Of a stretch of DNA of 64,000 nucleotides, positions 9,321-17,517 are shown one piece after another. The notes beneath the pieces are model-generated. The model saw only the letters and a program-made list of their open reading frames with translations. It was not told where the DNA came from and did not search any database. The stretch's first letter is position 1. Every line of letters begins with the position of its first letter. The position numbers and the translations under genes are program-made. Origin of the DNA: Lacinutrix sp. C3R15 (GTDB lineage: Bacteria > Bacteroidota > Bacteroidia > Flavobacteriales > Flavobacteriaceae); contig NZ_JAHKPZ010000030.1 of NCBI RefSeq assembly GCF_018860825.1, positions 466,934-530,933 of the forward strand, written 5' to 3'.

Positions 9321-9515
9321 ATGTTAAGAATAGAAATAAAAGAAGGCGAAAATATAGAACGTGCTTTAAAACGTTACAAGCGTAAACACAGAAATGTGAA
9401 AGTTATGCAGAATTTAAGAGAAAACCAGTTTTTCACAAAACCATCTGTAAAACGTAGACGTCAAGTACAAAAAGCATCTTACATTCAAGGTTTAAGAGAC
9501 GCTGAAGATATTTAG
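9321..9515 (+). CDS. rpsU: Small ribosomal subunit protein bS21
   Basis: This 64-residue basic protein of the 30S subunit platform shows family sequence throughout: MLRIEIKEGENIERALKRYK, KVMQNLRENQFFTKPSVKRR and KASYIQGLRDAE. In Bacteroidota, bS21 helps bury the 3' end of 16S rRNA so that ribosomes ignore Shine-Dalgarno sequences; the tyrosine implicated in flavobacterial bS21 corresponds to Y54 here. The gene has its own promoter-like element and a strong terminator, so it seems monocistronic. Confidence 0.97.
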   Translation: MLRIEIKEGENIERALKRYKRKHRNVKVMQNLRENQFFTKPSVKRRRQVQKASYIQGLRDAEDI

Positions 9516-9540
9516 TAGTTACTTCTTTATACATATATAA

Positions 9541-9574
9541 AAAAACACGCTTTTATTTAAAAGCGTGTTTTTTT
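9541..9574. terminator. Bidirectional terminator between rpsU and the DUF2797 gene
   Basis: A perfect 14-bp stem (9541-9554 with 9559-9572, core ACACGCTTTT) with loop ATTT is flanked by A on the left and T on the right. It can end both rpsU and the convergent DUF2797 transcript. Confidence 0.85.
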
Positions 9575-9584
9575 GTTTATGTAT

Positions 9585-10379
9585 TTAATCTACTCCTAGC
9601 TCTACAACCAAACCTTCGTTTGATCGTATATTAAAAACGGTTTGATCTTCAAAAATCAGGTATTGTCCTTTTATGCCAACTAGCTTTCCAGAATAACTTC
9701 CTTCTTTTTTAATATTTAAACTTTTTGGTTTTAAAGGATATTGTAAAACCGGAAACTCTATATTAGTTTCCGTATTATTTTCAATATAATACTCTTTTGC
9801 TTCGTCTGGAATAAACTCTTTTAAGCGCTCTCGCCATTCTACCAAATTTTCATCTACCAAATCATTCTTTAACATGGTTCGCCAATTAGTTTTATCTGCA
9901 ACATAGTCTTTTAGAGCAACTTCGGTAATTCCTGCTAAATATCTATTTGGCACTTCTACAATTTCAATAGCTTCATGCGCTCCTTGATCTATCCAACGTG
10001 TTGGCACTTGGCTTTTTCTAGTAACACCAACTTTTACATTGCTAGAATTAGCTAAATATACGATATGTGGTTGCAGTTGTACTTTCTTTTCATAAGCCAA
10101 ATCTCTGTCTTCTTTATCTAAATGCGCAGTACTTAATTCTGGACGCATAATCCAATCTGCAGCTTGCGGTATATCAAAAAAGCAACTCTTACAAAATCCC
10201 TGTCTGTAAATCACTTTATTTAAACCACAGCTTAAACATTGATACTTCACAAATTTCAAATGTATGTTTTTGTCTATCAACTGGTTCATGTTTAAAAAAT
10301 CATTTTCAAACACTAAATAATATTGAATAGGTTTTGTAAATTCGGTTTCCATTTTTGTTAAAACACCTTGGTAGTACAT
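9585..10379 (-). CDS. DUF2797 protein with four-Cys zinc site and GIY-YIG-like core
   Basis: This 264-residue cytoplasmic protein resembles the DUF2797 family of unknown function. A probable zinc site is formed by C48, C51, C63 and C66 (CLSC and CKSC). Residues about 105-160 read like a divergent GIY-YIG nuclease core: HIVYL, then VKVGVT at 115-120, an Arg at 128 and a Glu at 153, in the order expected for that fold. No partner gene gives a clue, as it lies alone between two terminators or intergenic gaps. The family call is fairly secure from pattern; the nuclease idea is inference. Confidence 0.72.
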   Translation of the reverse strand: MYYQGVLTKMETEFTKPIQYYLVFENDFLNMNQLIDKNIHLKFVKYQCLSCGLNKVIYRQGFCKSCFFDIPQAADWIMRPELSTAHLDKEDRDLAYEKKVQLQPHIVYLANSSNVKVGVTRKSQVPTRWIDQGAHEAIEIVEVPNRYLAGITEVALKDYVADKTNWRTMLKNDLVDENLVEWRERLKEFIPDEAKEYYIENNTETNIEFPVLQYPLKPKSLNIKKEGSYSGKLVGIKGQYLIFEDQTVFNIRSNEGLVVELGVD

Positions 10380-10516
10380 AAAAAAAAAGTCTTATTTTTA
10401 TCATTGAAGATACTTAGTAAAAATCGTGTGATTTTAAGTGCATTTCACCCTTAAAATTTTAGCAATTAATCGCATTTTTACAAGCAAATCTAATTAAGAA
10501 TAAAGATAGTATAAAT

Positions 10517-12031
10517 ATGCCAATTCCTATAGTCAATTCTATTGCTTCCTGGTTTTTAAAAAAACGTTTTCACCAAATCGATTTATTTTTAAAATACCCA
10601 AATGAAGTACAAACAGAGTTATTACTAGAACTTATAGAAACCGCTAAAGATACTGAAATTGGGAAGCAATACGATTTTGCTTCTATTAAAAACTATAAGC
10701 AATTTGCAGATCGTATACCCATTTCTTGTTACGAAGATGTACAACCTAGTATAGAGCGCTCAAGAAAAGGTGAAAATAATATTTTTTGGCCAACACCTAT
10801 TAAATGGTTTGCAAAATCTAGCGGAACCACAAATGCTAAAAGTAAATTTATTCCTGTAAGCACAGACTCTTTAGAAGATTGTCATTATGCAGCAAGTAAA
10901 GATTTACTGTGCATGTATTTAAATAATAATGAAAACTCACAACTCTTTACTGGTAAAAGTTTACGTCTTGGCGGAAGCAAAGAACTATATAAAGAAAACG
11001 GAACTGTTTTTGGGGACTTAAGTGCTATTTTAATTGACAACATGCCTTTTTGGGCAGAATACAGCAGCACACCTAGCAGCAAGGTTTCTCTTATGAGTGA
11101 TTGGGAACATAAAATGCAAGCAATTGTAGACGAAACCATTAACGAAAACGTTACAAGTCTAGCAGGTGTTCCTTCATGGATGCTAGTTTTACTAAATAAT
11201 GTTTTAGAAACCACAGGCAAAAATAGCCTACACGAAGTATGGCCAAATTTAGAAGTGTATTTTCATGGTGGTGTAAGTTTTACTCCATACCAACAACAAT
11301 ACAAAAACATACTACCTAATAACGATTTTAGGTATTATGAAATTTATAATGCTTCAGAAGGTTTTTTTGCTATTCAAGACCAAAACAATTCTAGCGAATT
11401 ACTTTTAATGCTAGACTACGGAATTTTCTATGAATTCATTCCTATGGATACTTACGGAAGTAAGGAACAAAAAATCATTCCGCTTTCTGAAGTAGAATTA
11501 GACAAAAACTACGCTGTTATAATAACAACAAACGCAGGATTATGGCGTTACAAAATTGGTGACACCGTTAGGTTTACATCTATTACACCTTACAGAATAA
11601 AAGTTTCTGGTCGTACCAAACACCATATAAATGTTTTTGGGGAAGAACTAATTATTGAAAATGCAGAAAACGCACTAAAAGAAGCATGTATAAAAACAGC
11701 TTCTGAAATTGTAGATTATACTGCTGCTCCTATTTTTATGAAAGAAAAGGAAAAGGGATCTCATGAATGGTTGATAGAATTTAAAACACCTCCTAAAGAC
11801 CTCAACAAATTTAGTGAACTGTTTGACAATGCTTTAAAAACCGTAAATTCTGATTACGAGGCGAAACGTTTTAACAACCTTACACTTAATAAACCAACAG
11901 TACATATCGCTAGAGAAAAACTATTTTATGATTGGCTAAAACAAAACAATAAACTTGGCGGACAGCATAAAATACCAAGACTATCAAACTCTAGAGATTA
12001 TATGGAAGAATTAATAAAATTGAATGAATAG
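10517..12031 (+). CDS. GH3-family acyl-adenylating enzyme
   Basis: This 504-residue protein resembles the GH3 family (ANL superfamily), known in plants for joining amino acids to jasmonate or auxin through an acyl-adenylate. The ATP-binding loop is SSGTTNAKSK at residues 101-110. The second motif is YNASEGFFAIQ near 275, and the third is LWRYKIGDTVRF near 345, followed by KVSGRTKHHINVFGEEL. The length is slightly below plant enzymes. Bacterial GH3 proteins are widespread in Bacteroidota, but I know of no firm substrate. It is probably a single-gene unit, ending before the terminator at 12165-12195. Confidence 0.87.
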   Translation: MPIPIVNSIASWFLKKRFHQIDLFLKYPNEVQTELLLELIETAKDTEIGKQYDFASIKNYKQFADRIPISCYEDVQPSIERSRKGENNIFWPTPIKWFAKSSGTTNAKSKFIPVSTDSLEDCHYAASKDLLCMYLNNNENSQLFTGKSLRLGGSKELYKENGTVFGDLSAILIDNMPFWAEYSSTPSSKVSLMSDWEHKMQAIVDETINENVTSLAGVPSWMLVLLNNVLETTGKNSLHEVWPNLEVYFHGGVSFTPYQQQYKNILPNNDFRYYEIYNASEGFFAIQDQNNSSELLLMLDYGIFYEFIPMDTYGSKEQKIIPLSEVELDKNYAVIITTNAGLWRYKIGDTVRFTSITPYRIKVSGRTKHHINVFGEELIIENAENALKEACIKTASEIVDYTAAPIFMKEKEKGSHEWLIEFKTPPKDLNKFSELFDNALKTVNSDYEAKRFNNLTLNKPTVHIAREKLFYDWLKQNNKLGGQHKIPRLSNSRDYMEELIKLNE

Positions 12032-12164
12032 CAACATTTACAACAATACCTTATTACAACGAGAATTACCTATGCTTCATCTAAAACACTTTTACATTTA
12101 TTAATATAATAACTACCTTGGTGTGCTATTAGTAGATAATTTTATAAAATAATTATCGTTATAC

Positions 12165-12195
12165 AAAAAAAACCAAGCATATTGCTTGGTTTTTT
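12165..12195. terminator. Bidirectional terminator between the GH3 gene and the MerR gene
   Basis: AACCAAGCA (12171-12179) pairs with TGCTTGGTT (12183-12191) around a TAT loop. An A-run on the left and a T-run on the right let it act for both convergent transcripts. Confidence 0.8.
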
Positions 12196-12206
12196 ATTTA
12201 CAGGCT

Positions 12207-13076
12207 TTATTTTTTAAGACAACTTATTAAATCCTTTGGATGCGATAAATGAAAAATTCTACTATCTCCTTCCACTTTTTCTAAACCTATAGGGTTACCT
12301 GAAAAAAGAAGTGGCACATCTTCTGCCTGATTTAATATAGTAGCTATAGTAGTATTAATTGTATCTTCGGCTGGTGTAACAAACATGGTTAACAGGTATT
12401 CTGGCTTAATTTCTTCAACCACTTGTTTTATATTATCAATAGGTACATTTTGTCCTAAATAATACACTTTCCAACCCATTTCTCTAGCTATATAATACGC
12501 AAGAAGCAACCCAATTTCATGGTGTTCGCCTTCAACTAGAAACATTAATATACTAGGACTATCTTTATGAGGATAAGGAAGTAAATCTATAGAAGCAAAC
12601 ATTTTTTTCTTAATTAAATTAGAAATAAAATGCTCTTGGGCAGGCATTACTTTATTCATTCCCCAAAGTACTCCTACTTTATTTAAAAAAGGATATACTA
12701 ATTCAGTAATCGTTGCTAAAAGCCCATTTTTAACTATATGTGTTCTAAGGAGTTCATTAAATCTAACCTCATCCATATCAAGCATACTAATAACTAGCGC
12801 ACTAATTTCATCTTCATAATCACCTTCTTCTAAACTATCTGAAATGATTTTATAAATTTCATCATCAGACATTTTATCTATTTTAGAAATTCTATACCCT
12901 TTTCTAGTTAAGACACTTATATTCAGTAATTTTTTTAATTGTAAATCTGAATAATACCTAATATTTGTATCTGTTCGTTCTGGATCTAAAAAATTATATC
13001 TAGTCTCCCATTTACGTAAAGTATGCGCTTTAACACCTGTTAAAGTTACTATTTGGGCCATTGTATATCTACTCAT
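12207..13076 (-). CDS. CarH/LitR-like MerR regulator with B12-binding light-sensor domain
   Basis: This 289-residue DNA-binding protein has three parts. An N-terminal MerR winged helix (about 1-72) contains YTMAQIVTLTGVKAHTLRKWE. A helical bundle (about 85-165) follows, then a Rossmann-type cobalamin domain (about 173-289). Both signatures of CarH photoreceptors are present: W138-x9-E148-H149, which covers the adenosyl group, and E184-x-H186-x-x-G189, with H186 as the expected lower cobalt ligand. In Myxococcus and Thermus, CarH represses carotenoid genes in the dark and is released by light. Here the gene is divergent from a fasciclin gene and next to crtIBZ, and repeated motifs lie between. 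Light and B12 response is inference from these residues. Confidence 0.9.
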   Translation of the reverse strand: MSRYTMAQIVTLTGVKAHTLRKWETRYNFLDPERTDTNIRYYSDLQLKKLLNISVLTRKGYRISKIDKMSDDEIYKIISDSLEEGDYEDEISALVISMLDMDEVRFNELLRTHIVKNGLLATITELVYPFLNKVGVLWGMNKVMPAQEHFISNLIKKKMFASIDLLPYPHKDSPSILMFLVEGEHHEIGLLLAYYIAREMGWKVYYLGQNVPIDNIKQVVEEIKPEYLLTMFVTPAEDTINTTIATILNQAEDVPLLFSGNPIGLEKVEGDSRIFHLSHPKDLISCLKK

Positions 13077-13094
13077 GTCTAATTATTTACCAAA

Positions 13095-13108
13095 CAAAGT
13101 TAAACAAA
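13095..13108 (-). promoter_or_regulatory. Predicted operator copy 1, overlapping the regulator's own -7 box
   Basis: On the minus strand this reads TTTGTTTAACTTTG, close to two other copies at 13142-13155 and 13194-13207. Within it TAACTTTG (13102-13095) is a perfect -7 box for the MerR gene, about 19 bases before its start codon. Binding here would give autoregulation. The expected -33 TTTG is not clear. Confidence 0.5.
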
Positions 13109-13141
13109 AAAAATAAACACACTAAATATTACAAAAAAAAT

Positions 13142-13155
13142 TTTGTCTAACTTTT
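13142..13155 (+). promoter_or_regulatory. Predicted operator copy 2 of the CarH-like regulator
   Basis: The sequence TTTGTCTAACTTTT matches the shared pattern TTTGTyTAA(A)CTTT. It lies about 12 bases upstream of the -33 element of the fasciclin promoter, a plausible second binding site. Confidence 0.45.
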
Positions 13156-13166
13156 ACATTATTTTA

Positions 13167-13197
13167 GTTGACAAATAGAAATATTTTTATATATTTG
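13167..13197 (+). promoter_or_regulatory. Promoter of the fasciclin (and perhaps crt) transcript
   Basis: GTTG (13167-13170), exactly 19 bases, then TATATTTG (13190-13197) is a near-perfect Bacteroidota promoter. Transcription would start about 10-20 bases before the fasciclin ATG at 13228. Operator copy 3 overlaps the -7 box, so a bound regulator would block it. Confidence 0.65.
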
Positions 13198-13207
13198 TCT
13201 AAACTTT
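13194..13207 (+). promoter_or_regulatory. Predicted operator copy 3, overlapping the fasciclin -7 box
   Basis: TTTGTCTAAACTTT shares the motif of copies 1 and 2 with one extra A. Its first four bases are the last four of the -7 box TATATTTG. A further partial inverse, CTAGACA, lies at 13219-13225 just before the start codon. Confidence 0.5.
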
Positions 13208-13227
13208 AAACATTTAAACTAGACATT

Positions 13228-14643
13228 ATGAAAACGAAATTCTTTTTTATCGCACTTTTTAGTCTATCCTTATTAACAATTTCATGTAGTAATGATGACG
13301 ATGGCTCAAACAACACAACTACAGAACCTAACATTGTAGAATTAGCTGTAGCTAATCCAGATTTAAGTTCTTTAGTAGCTGCATTAACTAGAGCAGACGG
13401 AAACTTAACATCAGTATTAAGTGGTAACGGACCATTTACAGTATTAGCACCTACAAATGATGCCTTTGCGGCTTTCTTATCTGCTAACGGATTTGCTTCT
13501 TTAGAAGCTGTACCAACAGATGTATTATCACAAATACTTTTAAATCACGTAATCATGGCTGATGTATCATCAAGCGACTTAATTGGTATGGGTTCTGGAT
13601 ACACTTCAGGAAGCGCTAGTGGTGCTGACGGCTTAAATATTAGTATTTACTTTGATACAAGTAGCGGTGTAACATTTAACAATGCAGGAACAGTTACAAC
13701 AGCAGATGTAGATGCTTCAAACGGAACCATTCACGTAATTGACGGCGTTTTAGGCTTACCAACTATAGTAGACCATGCAGTGGCAAACGCAAGTTTTTCA
13801 AATTTAGTTGCTGCTTTAGGTGCCGCAGATGGTGATTTAGTAAATGTGTTAAGTGGCGACGGACCATTTACAGTTTTAGCACCAGACGACAATGCTTTTA
13901 GCACATTTTTAAACGGAGCAGCATTAGGAGATGTTGACACAGCTGTTCTTTCTCAAATATTACTAAACCATGTAATTATTGGGTCTACAGTAACTTCATC
14001 AGCTTTAGTAGATGCTGGAGCAGGATACACCAATACAGGTGCATCAGGACCTGCTGGAAATGCAATGAGTCTATATTACAATACATCAAACGGAGTAGTA
14101 TTTAATGGAATAGCAACAGTTACTCAAGCAGATGTGGTTGGTACAAATGGTATTATTCACGCTGTAGACACTGTAATTGATATACCAACAGTAGTAACTT
14201 TTGCAGCAGCAGACCAAACCTTTTCTACATTGGTTCAAGCATTAACAACATTAACACCTGCTACAGATTTTGTTTCTATTTTATCAAGAACAGAAATTGG
14301 AAATGCAGATATGATAGACCCAAGCTTTACAGTATTTGCTCCAACAAATGATGCCTTTGCAGCTTTAGCAGCAATTCCTGAAGAAGCTGCTTTAACGCAA
14401 GTACTATTACACCACGTAATTAAAGAAGCAAACATTACTTCAAGCATGCTTAATAATCCTGGTGATACAACTGCTGCAACTATTGAAGGAGACAACATTA
14501 CTATAACACTACCTGGTACAGGTGATAATATTGCAGATATAACAGATGGATCTGGCGCTACAGATATAGGAATTATAGCAGTAGATGTTCAAGCTGGAAA
14601 TGGTGTAATACATGTAATTAACAAAGTAATGATTAATAACTAA
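13228..14643 (+). CDS. Lipoprotein with three fasciclin (FAS1) domains
   Basis: This 471-residue protein has a lipoprotein signal (LTISC, lipidated C20) followed by SNDDD, an acidic stretch like the surface-export signal of Bacteroidota lipoproteins. Three FAS1 domains follow at about residues 35-178, 179-324 and 325-471. Each repeats GPFTVLAPTNDAF-like and ILLNHVI-like motifs and ends in an IHVID-like strand. FAS1 domains mediate adhesion or bind small ligands; some FAS1 proteins bind carotenoids. The gene is divergent from the CarH-like regulator and 81 bases upstream of crtI, so it may be co-expressed with pigment synthesis. Confidence 0.9.
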   Translation: MKTKFFFIALFSLSLLTISCSNDDDGSNNTTTEPNIVELAVANPDLSSLVAALTRADGNLTSVLSGNGPFTVLAPTNDAFAAFLSANGFASLEAVPTDVLSQILLNHVIMADVSSSDLIGMGSGYTSGSASGADGLNISIYFDTSSGVTFNNAGTVTTADVDASNGTIHVIDGVLGLPTIVDHAVANASFSNLVAALGAADGDLVNVLSGDGPFTVLAPDDNAFSTFLNGAALGDVDTAVLSQILLNHVIIGSTVTSSALVDAGAGYTNTGASGPAGNAMSLYYNTSNGVVFNGIATVTQADVVGTNGIIHAVDTVIDIPTVVTFAAADQTFSTLVQALTTLTPATDFVSILSRTEIGNADMIDPSFTVFAPTNDAFAALAAIPEEAALTQVLLHHVIKEANITSSMLNNPGDTTAATIEGDNITITLPGTGDNIADITDGSGATDIGIIAVDVQAGNGVIHVINKVMINN

Positions 14644-14673
14644 CACCAAGCTAAATCAGCGTATTTAACTGAT

Positions 14674-14710
14674 AAATAGACCGATAGCGTTTTTTGTTGT
14701 CGGTTTATTT
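14674..14710 (+). other. Intergenic hairpin without T-run between the fasciclin gene and crtI
   Basis: AAATAGACCGA (14674-14684) pairs with TCGGTTTATTT (14700-14710), 11 bp with one G-T pair. The loop is 15 bases, and no T-tract follows. It could be a weak terminator, an RNA-processing site or a stability element that separates fasciclin from crt expression without blocking read-through. Confidence 0.45.
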
Positions 14711-14724
14711 AATTAAATTATACC

Positions 14725-16194
14725 ATGAATTTGAAAAAAATTGTAATAATAGGTTCTGGATTCTCCTCACTATCTGCATCGTGCTATTTAGCTAGCAAAG
14801 GTTTTGATGTCACTATTTTAGAAAAAAATAAAACAGTTGGCGGAAGAGCTAGACAGTTAAAAAAAGAAGGATTTGTTTTTGATATTGGTCCCACTTTTTA
14901 TTGGATGCCTGATGTGTTTGAACGTTTTTTTAATGATTTTAACACCTCTACCAAAGACTTTTACAATCTACACAAACTAAAACCTGCATACCAAATTTAC
15001 TTTGGAAAAAAAGATTCTATTAGTATTACAGATAACTTTGAAGCGATTAAAAACACCTTTGAAAACATTGAAAAAGGTAGTGCAAATAAACTACAACAGT
15101 TTATTGATAAAGCACAAAAAAACTACGATATTGCTATAAAAGATCTAGTTTACAAACCTGGAGAGCACGTTTTTGAAATTATAAACAGTAAAACTATTTT
15201 AAAGTTATATGAGTTTATTTTAACTATTAAGAAACAGGTTTCCGGTTATGTAAAAAACAAAAAACTGCAGAAAATTTTAGAATTTCCAGTCTTGTTTCTT
15301 GGCGCCAAACCAAGTAATACTCCCTCTTTTTACAATTTTATGAATTATGCCGATTTTAAATTAGGCACCTGGCATCCTGAAGGAGGCATGTATGAAGTTG
15401 TAAACGCAATGCATAGTCTCGCTACAAGTTTAGGTGTAAATATTATTACCAATTGCGCAGTAAAACAAATAAACACAGAAAACAATAAAGTAATTAGTGT
15501 TACCACTAGTAAAAAAAATTATGCTTGCGACATTTTATTAAGCGGAGCAGATTACCACCATACAGAAACCTTACTACCAAAAGAACTAAGACAATACACT
15601 GAAAACTATTGGAACAAAAAAACCTTTGCTCCTTCTGCCTTATTATTCTATGTTGGATTTAACAAAAAACTAAAAAACGTTTCGCATCATACTTTATTTT
15701 TTGACACTGATTTTGATGCACATGCAAAAACAATTTACGACACAAAAGAATGGGCAGAAAAACCTTTGTTTTACGCTAGCTTCCCTAGTATTACAGATGC
15801 TTCATCAGCGCCTCAAGGTAAAGAAGCGGGTATTTTTTTAATTCCTATTGCTCCAGATGCAGAAGACACACCAGAAATTAGAGAACACTACTTTAAACAA
15901 CTTATAGAACGCATTGAAAAAATGACTGGTGAAACTATTAAAAACAACATTCTTTTTAAAGAATCTTATTGTGTAAAAGACTTTAAGGAAGATTACAATT
16001 CTTATAAAGGGAATGCTTATGGTTTGGCAAATACTCTAACACAAACACATGTACTTAGACCAAAGCTAAAAAGTAAAAAAGTTTCTAATTTATATTTCTG
16101 CGGACAATTAACAGTTCCAGGACCAGGAGTTCCTCCTTCATTAATTTCAGGTAAGATAGTAAGTGATTTAATTTTAAAACACAGCATAATATGA
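14725..16194 (+). CDS. crtI: Phytoene desaturase CrtI
   Basis: This 489-residue FAD enzyme converts phytoene to lycopene. The N-terminal nucleotide-binding motif is IIGSGFSSLSASCYLA (residues 6-21), in which the usual third glycine is Ser, and is followed by VGGRARQLKKEGFVFDIGPT. The C-terminal carotenoid-oxidoreductase signature is LYFCGQLTVPGPGVPPSLIS (about 458-477). It is the first crt gene, and crtB starts four bases before its stop, so the two are translationally coupled. The number of desaturation steps cannot be read from sequence, but the downstream cyclase implies lycopene. Confidence 0.95.
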   Translation: MNLKKIVIIGSGFSSLSASCYLASKGFDVTILEKNKTVGGRARQLKKEGFVFDIGPTFYWMPDVFERFFNDFNTSTKDFYNLHKLKPAYQIYFGKKDSISITDNFEAIKNTFENIEKGSANKLQQFIDKAQKNYDIAIKDLVYKPGEHVFEIINSKTILKLYEFILTIKKQVSGYVKNKKLQKILEFPVLFLGAKPSNTPSFYNFMNYADFKLGTWHPEGGMYEVVNAMHSLATSLGVNIITNCAVKQINTENNKVISVTTSKKNYACDILLSGADYHHTETLLPKELRQYTENYWNKKTFAPSALLFYVGFNKKLKNVSHHTLFFDTDFDAHAKTIYDTKEWAEKPLFYASFPSITDASSAPQGKEAGIFLIPIAPDAEDTPEIREHYFKQLIERIEKMTGETIKNNILFKESYCVKDFKEDYNSYKGNAYGLANTLTQTHVLRPKLKSKKVSNLYFCGQLTVPGPGVPPSLISGKIVSDLILKHSII

Positions 16195-17027
16195 AAGCGT
16201 TATTTGATACTTCCAGTTTAAAATGTAGCAAAATTGTTACCAATAGCTATAGCACATCCTTTTCTTTGGGCATTAAATTATTTGCACCATCAATACGCCC
16301 TGCAATCTATGCTATTTATGGATTTGTACGTTATGCAGATGAAATTGTAGATTCTTTTGAAGCATATCCTCAAGAAGAACTATTCTATGATTTTGTTACC
16401 GATTACCAAAAAGCATTAGAAAGAAAAATTAGTTTAAACCCTATTATTAATTCGTTTCAAGAAGTTGCACATAAATATCATCTACAAAACTATGCCGAAG
16501 ATTTTTTAAAACGAATGGAAGCAGATTTAAAAGTTACAGATTATACCACAAAAGAGGCATATGAAAACTATATATATGGTTCTGCAGATGTAGTAGGTCT
16601 AATGTGTTTAAGAGTATTTGTAAATAATGACGATAAAAAATTTGAAGCACTAAAAGCATCTGCAACCCATTTGGGGTCTGCATTTCAAAAAGTGAATTTT
16701 TTACGAGATATTAAAGAAGATACAGAAAACTTAGGACGCTCCTATTTTCCTAATTTAAACACCAACTCTTTAAATAACGCTACGAAACAAGAAATAATAA
16801 AAGACATAGAAAAAGATTTTCATGAAGCATATAAAGGCATCATCAAATTACCTATAGAAAGTAGACTTGGTGTATATATAGCATATAGATACTATTTAAA
16901 ACTTTTAAAGAAACTGAAAAAAGCAGATTCTGAAAAGATTTTAAAAGGAAGAATTAGAATATCTAACTCCTTAAAATTATTTATTCTTACTAAATCGTAT
17001 ATACGATATAAGTTAAATGCTTTTTAA
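16191..17027 (+). CDS. crtB: Phytoene synthase CrtB
   Basis: This 278-residue squalene/phytoene synthase joins two geranylgeranyl diphosphates into phytoene. Both Asp-rich Mg-binding motifs are present: DEIVD at residues 50-54 and DIKED at 173-177, the latter in NFLRDIKEDTENLGRSYFP. The ATG overlaps the crtI stop (ATGA). No geranylgeranyl diphosphate synthase gene is in this window, so the substrate must come from elsewhere. Confidence 0.95.
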   Translation: MKALFDTSSLKCSKIVTNSYSTSFSLGIKLFAPSIRPAIYAIYGFVRYADEIVDSFEAYPQEELFYDFVTDYQKALERKISLNPIINSFQEVAHKYHLQNYAEDFLKRMEADLKVTDYTTKEAYENYIYGSADVVGLMCLRVFVNNDDKKFEALKASATHLGSAFQKVNFLRDIKEDTENLGRSYFPNLNTNSLNNATKQEIIKDIEKDFHEAYKGIIKLPIESRLGVYIAYRYYLKLLKKLKKADSEKILKGRIRISNSLKLFILTKSYIRYKLNAF

Positions 17028-17055
17028 ATTTTAAACATATTAAGTAACTTACAAT

Positions 17056-17514
17056 ATGATTATTATACAATACATACTAATTACAATAGCCACTTTTATT
17101 TGCATGGAAGCGGTTACATGGCTTACACATAAATATGTCATGCACGGATTTTTATGGTATTTACACGCAGATCACCACCAACCAAAATATCCGCATGCTT
17201 TTGAAAAGAATGATGCTTTTTTTGTAATTTTTGCCATTCCTAGTATCTTACTATTATACTTTGGACTACTACCAAACTTAAACTTTATGTTCTTTATTGG
17301 CTTAGGTATTTTCTTTTATGGTGTTTGTTATTTTTTAATACATGATGTACTTATTCACCAACGTTTTAAATGGTTTAAAAATACCAAAAACAAATACCTT
17401 ATAGGATTACGAAAAGCACACAAGGTACACCATAAACATTTAGGAAAAGAAGAAGGGGAATGCTTTGGAATGCTGTTTGTACCAAAAAAATACCATAAAA
17501 TTTTTAAAAAATAA
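17056..17514 (+). CDS. crtZ: Beta-carotene hydroxylase CrtZ
   Basis: This 152-residue di-iron membrane hydroxylase of the fatty-acid hydroxylase superfamily adds hydroxyl groups to both beta rings to give zeaxanthin. The histidine clusters are HKYVMH (about 25-30), HADHH (37-41), HDVLIH (96-101) and HKVHHKH (122-128). Membrane helices lie at about 3-22, 52-72 and 77-95. It starts 28 bases after crtB and ends three bases before the cyclase gene. No crtW ketolase is nearby, so zeaxanthin is the expected end product. Confidence 0.93.
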   Translation: MIIIQYILITIATFICMEAVTWLTHKYVMHGFLWYLHADHHQPKYPHAFEKNDAFFVIFAIPSILLLYFGLLPNLNFMFFIGLGIFFYGVCYFLIHDVLIHQRFKWFKNTKNKYLIGLRKAHKVHHKHLGKEEGECFGMLFVPKKYHKIFKK

Positions 17515-17517
17515 TTC

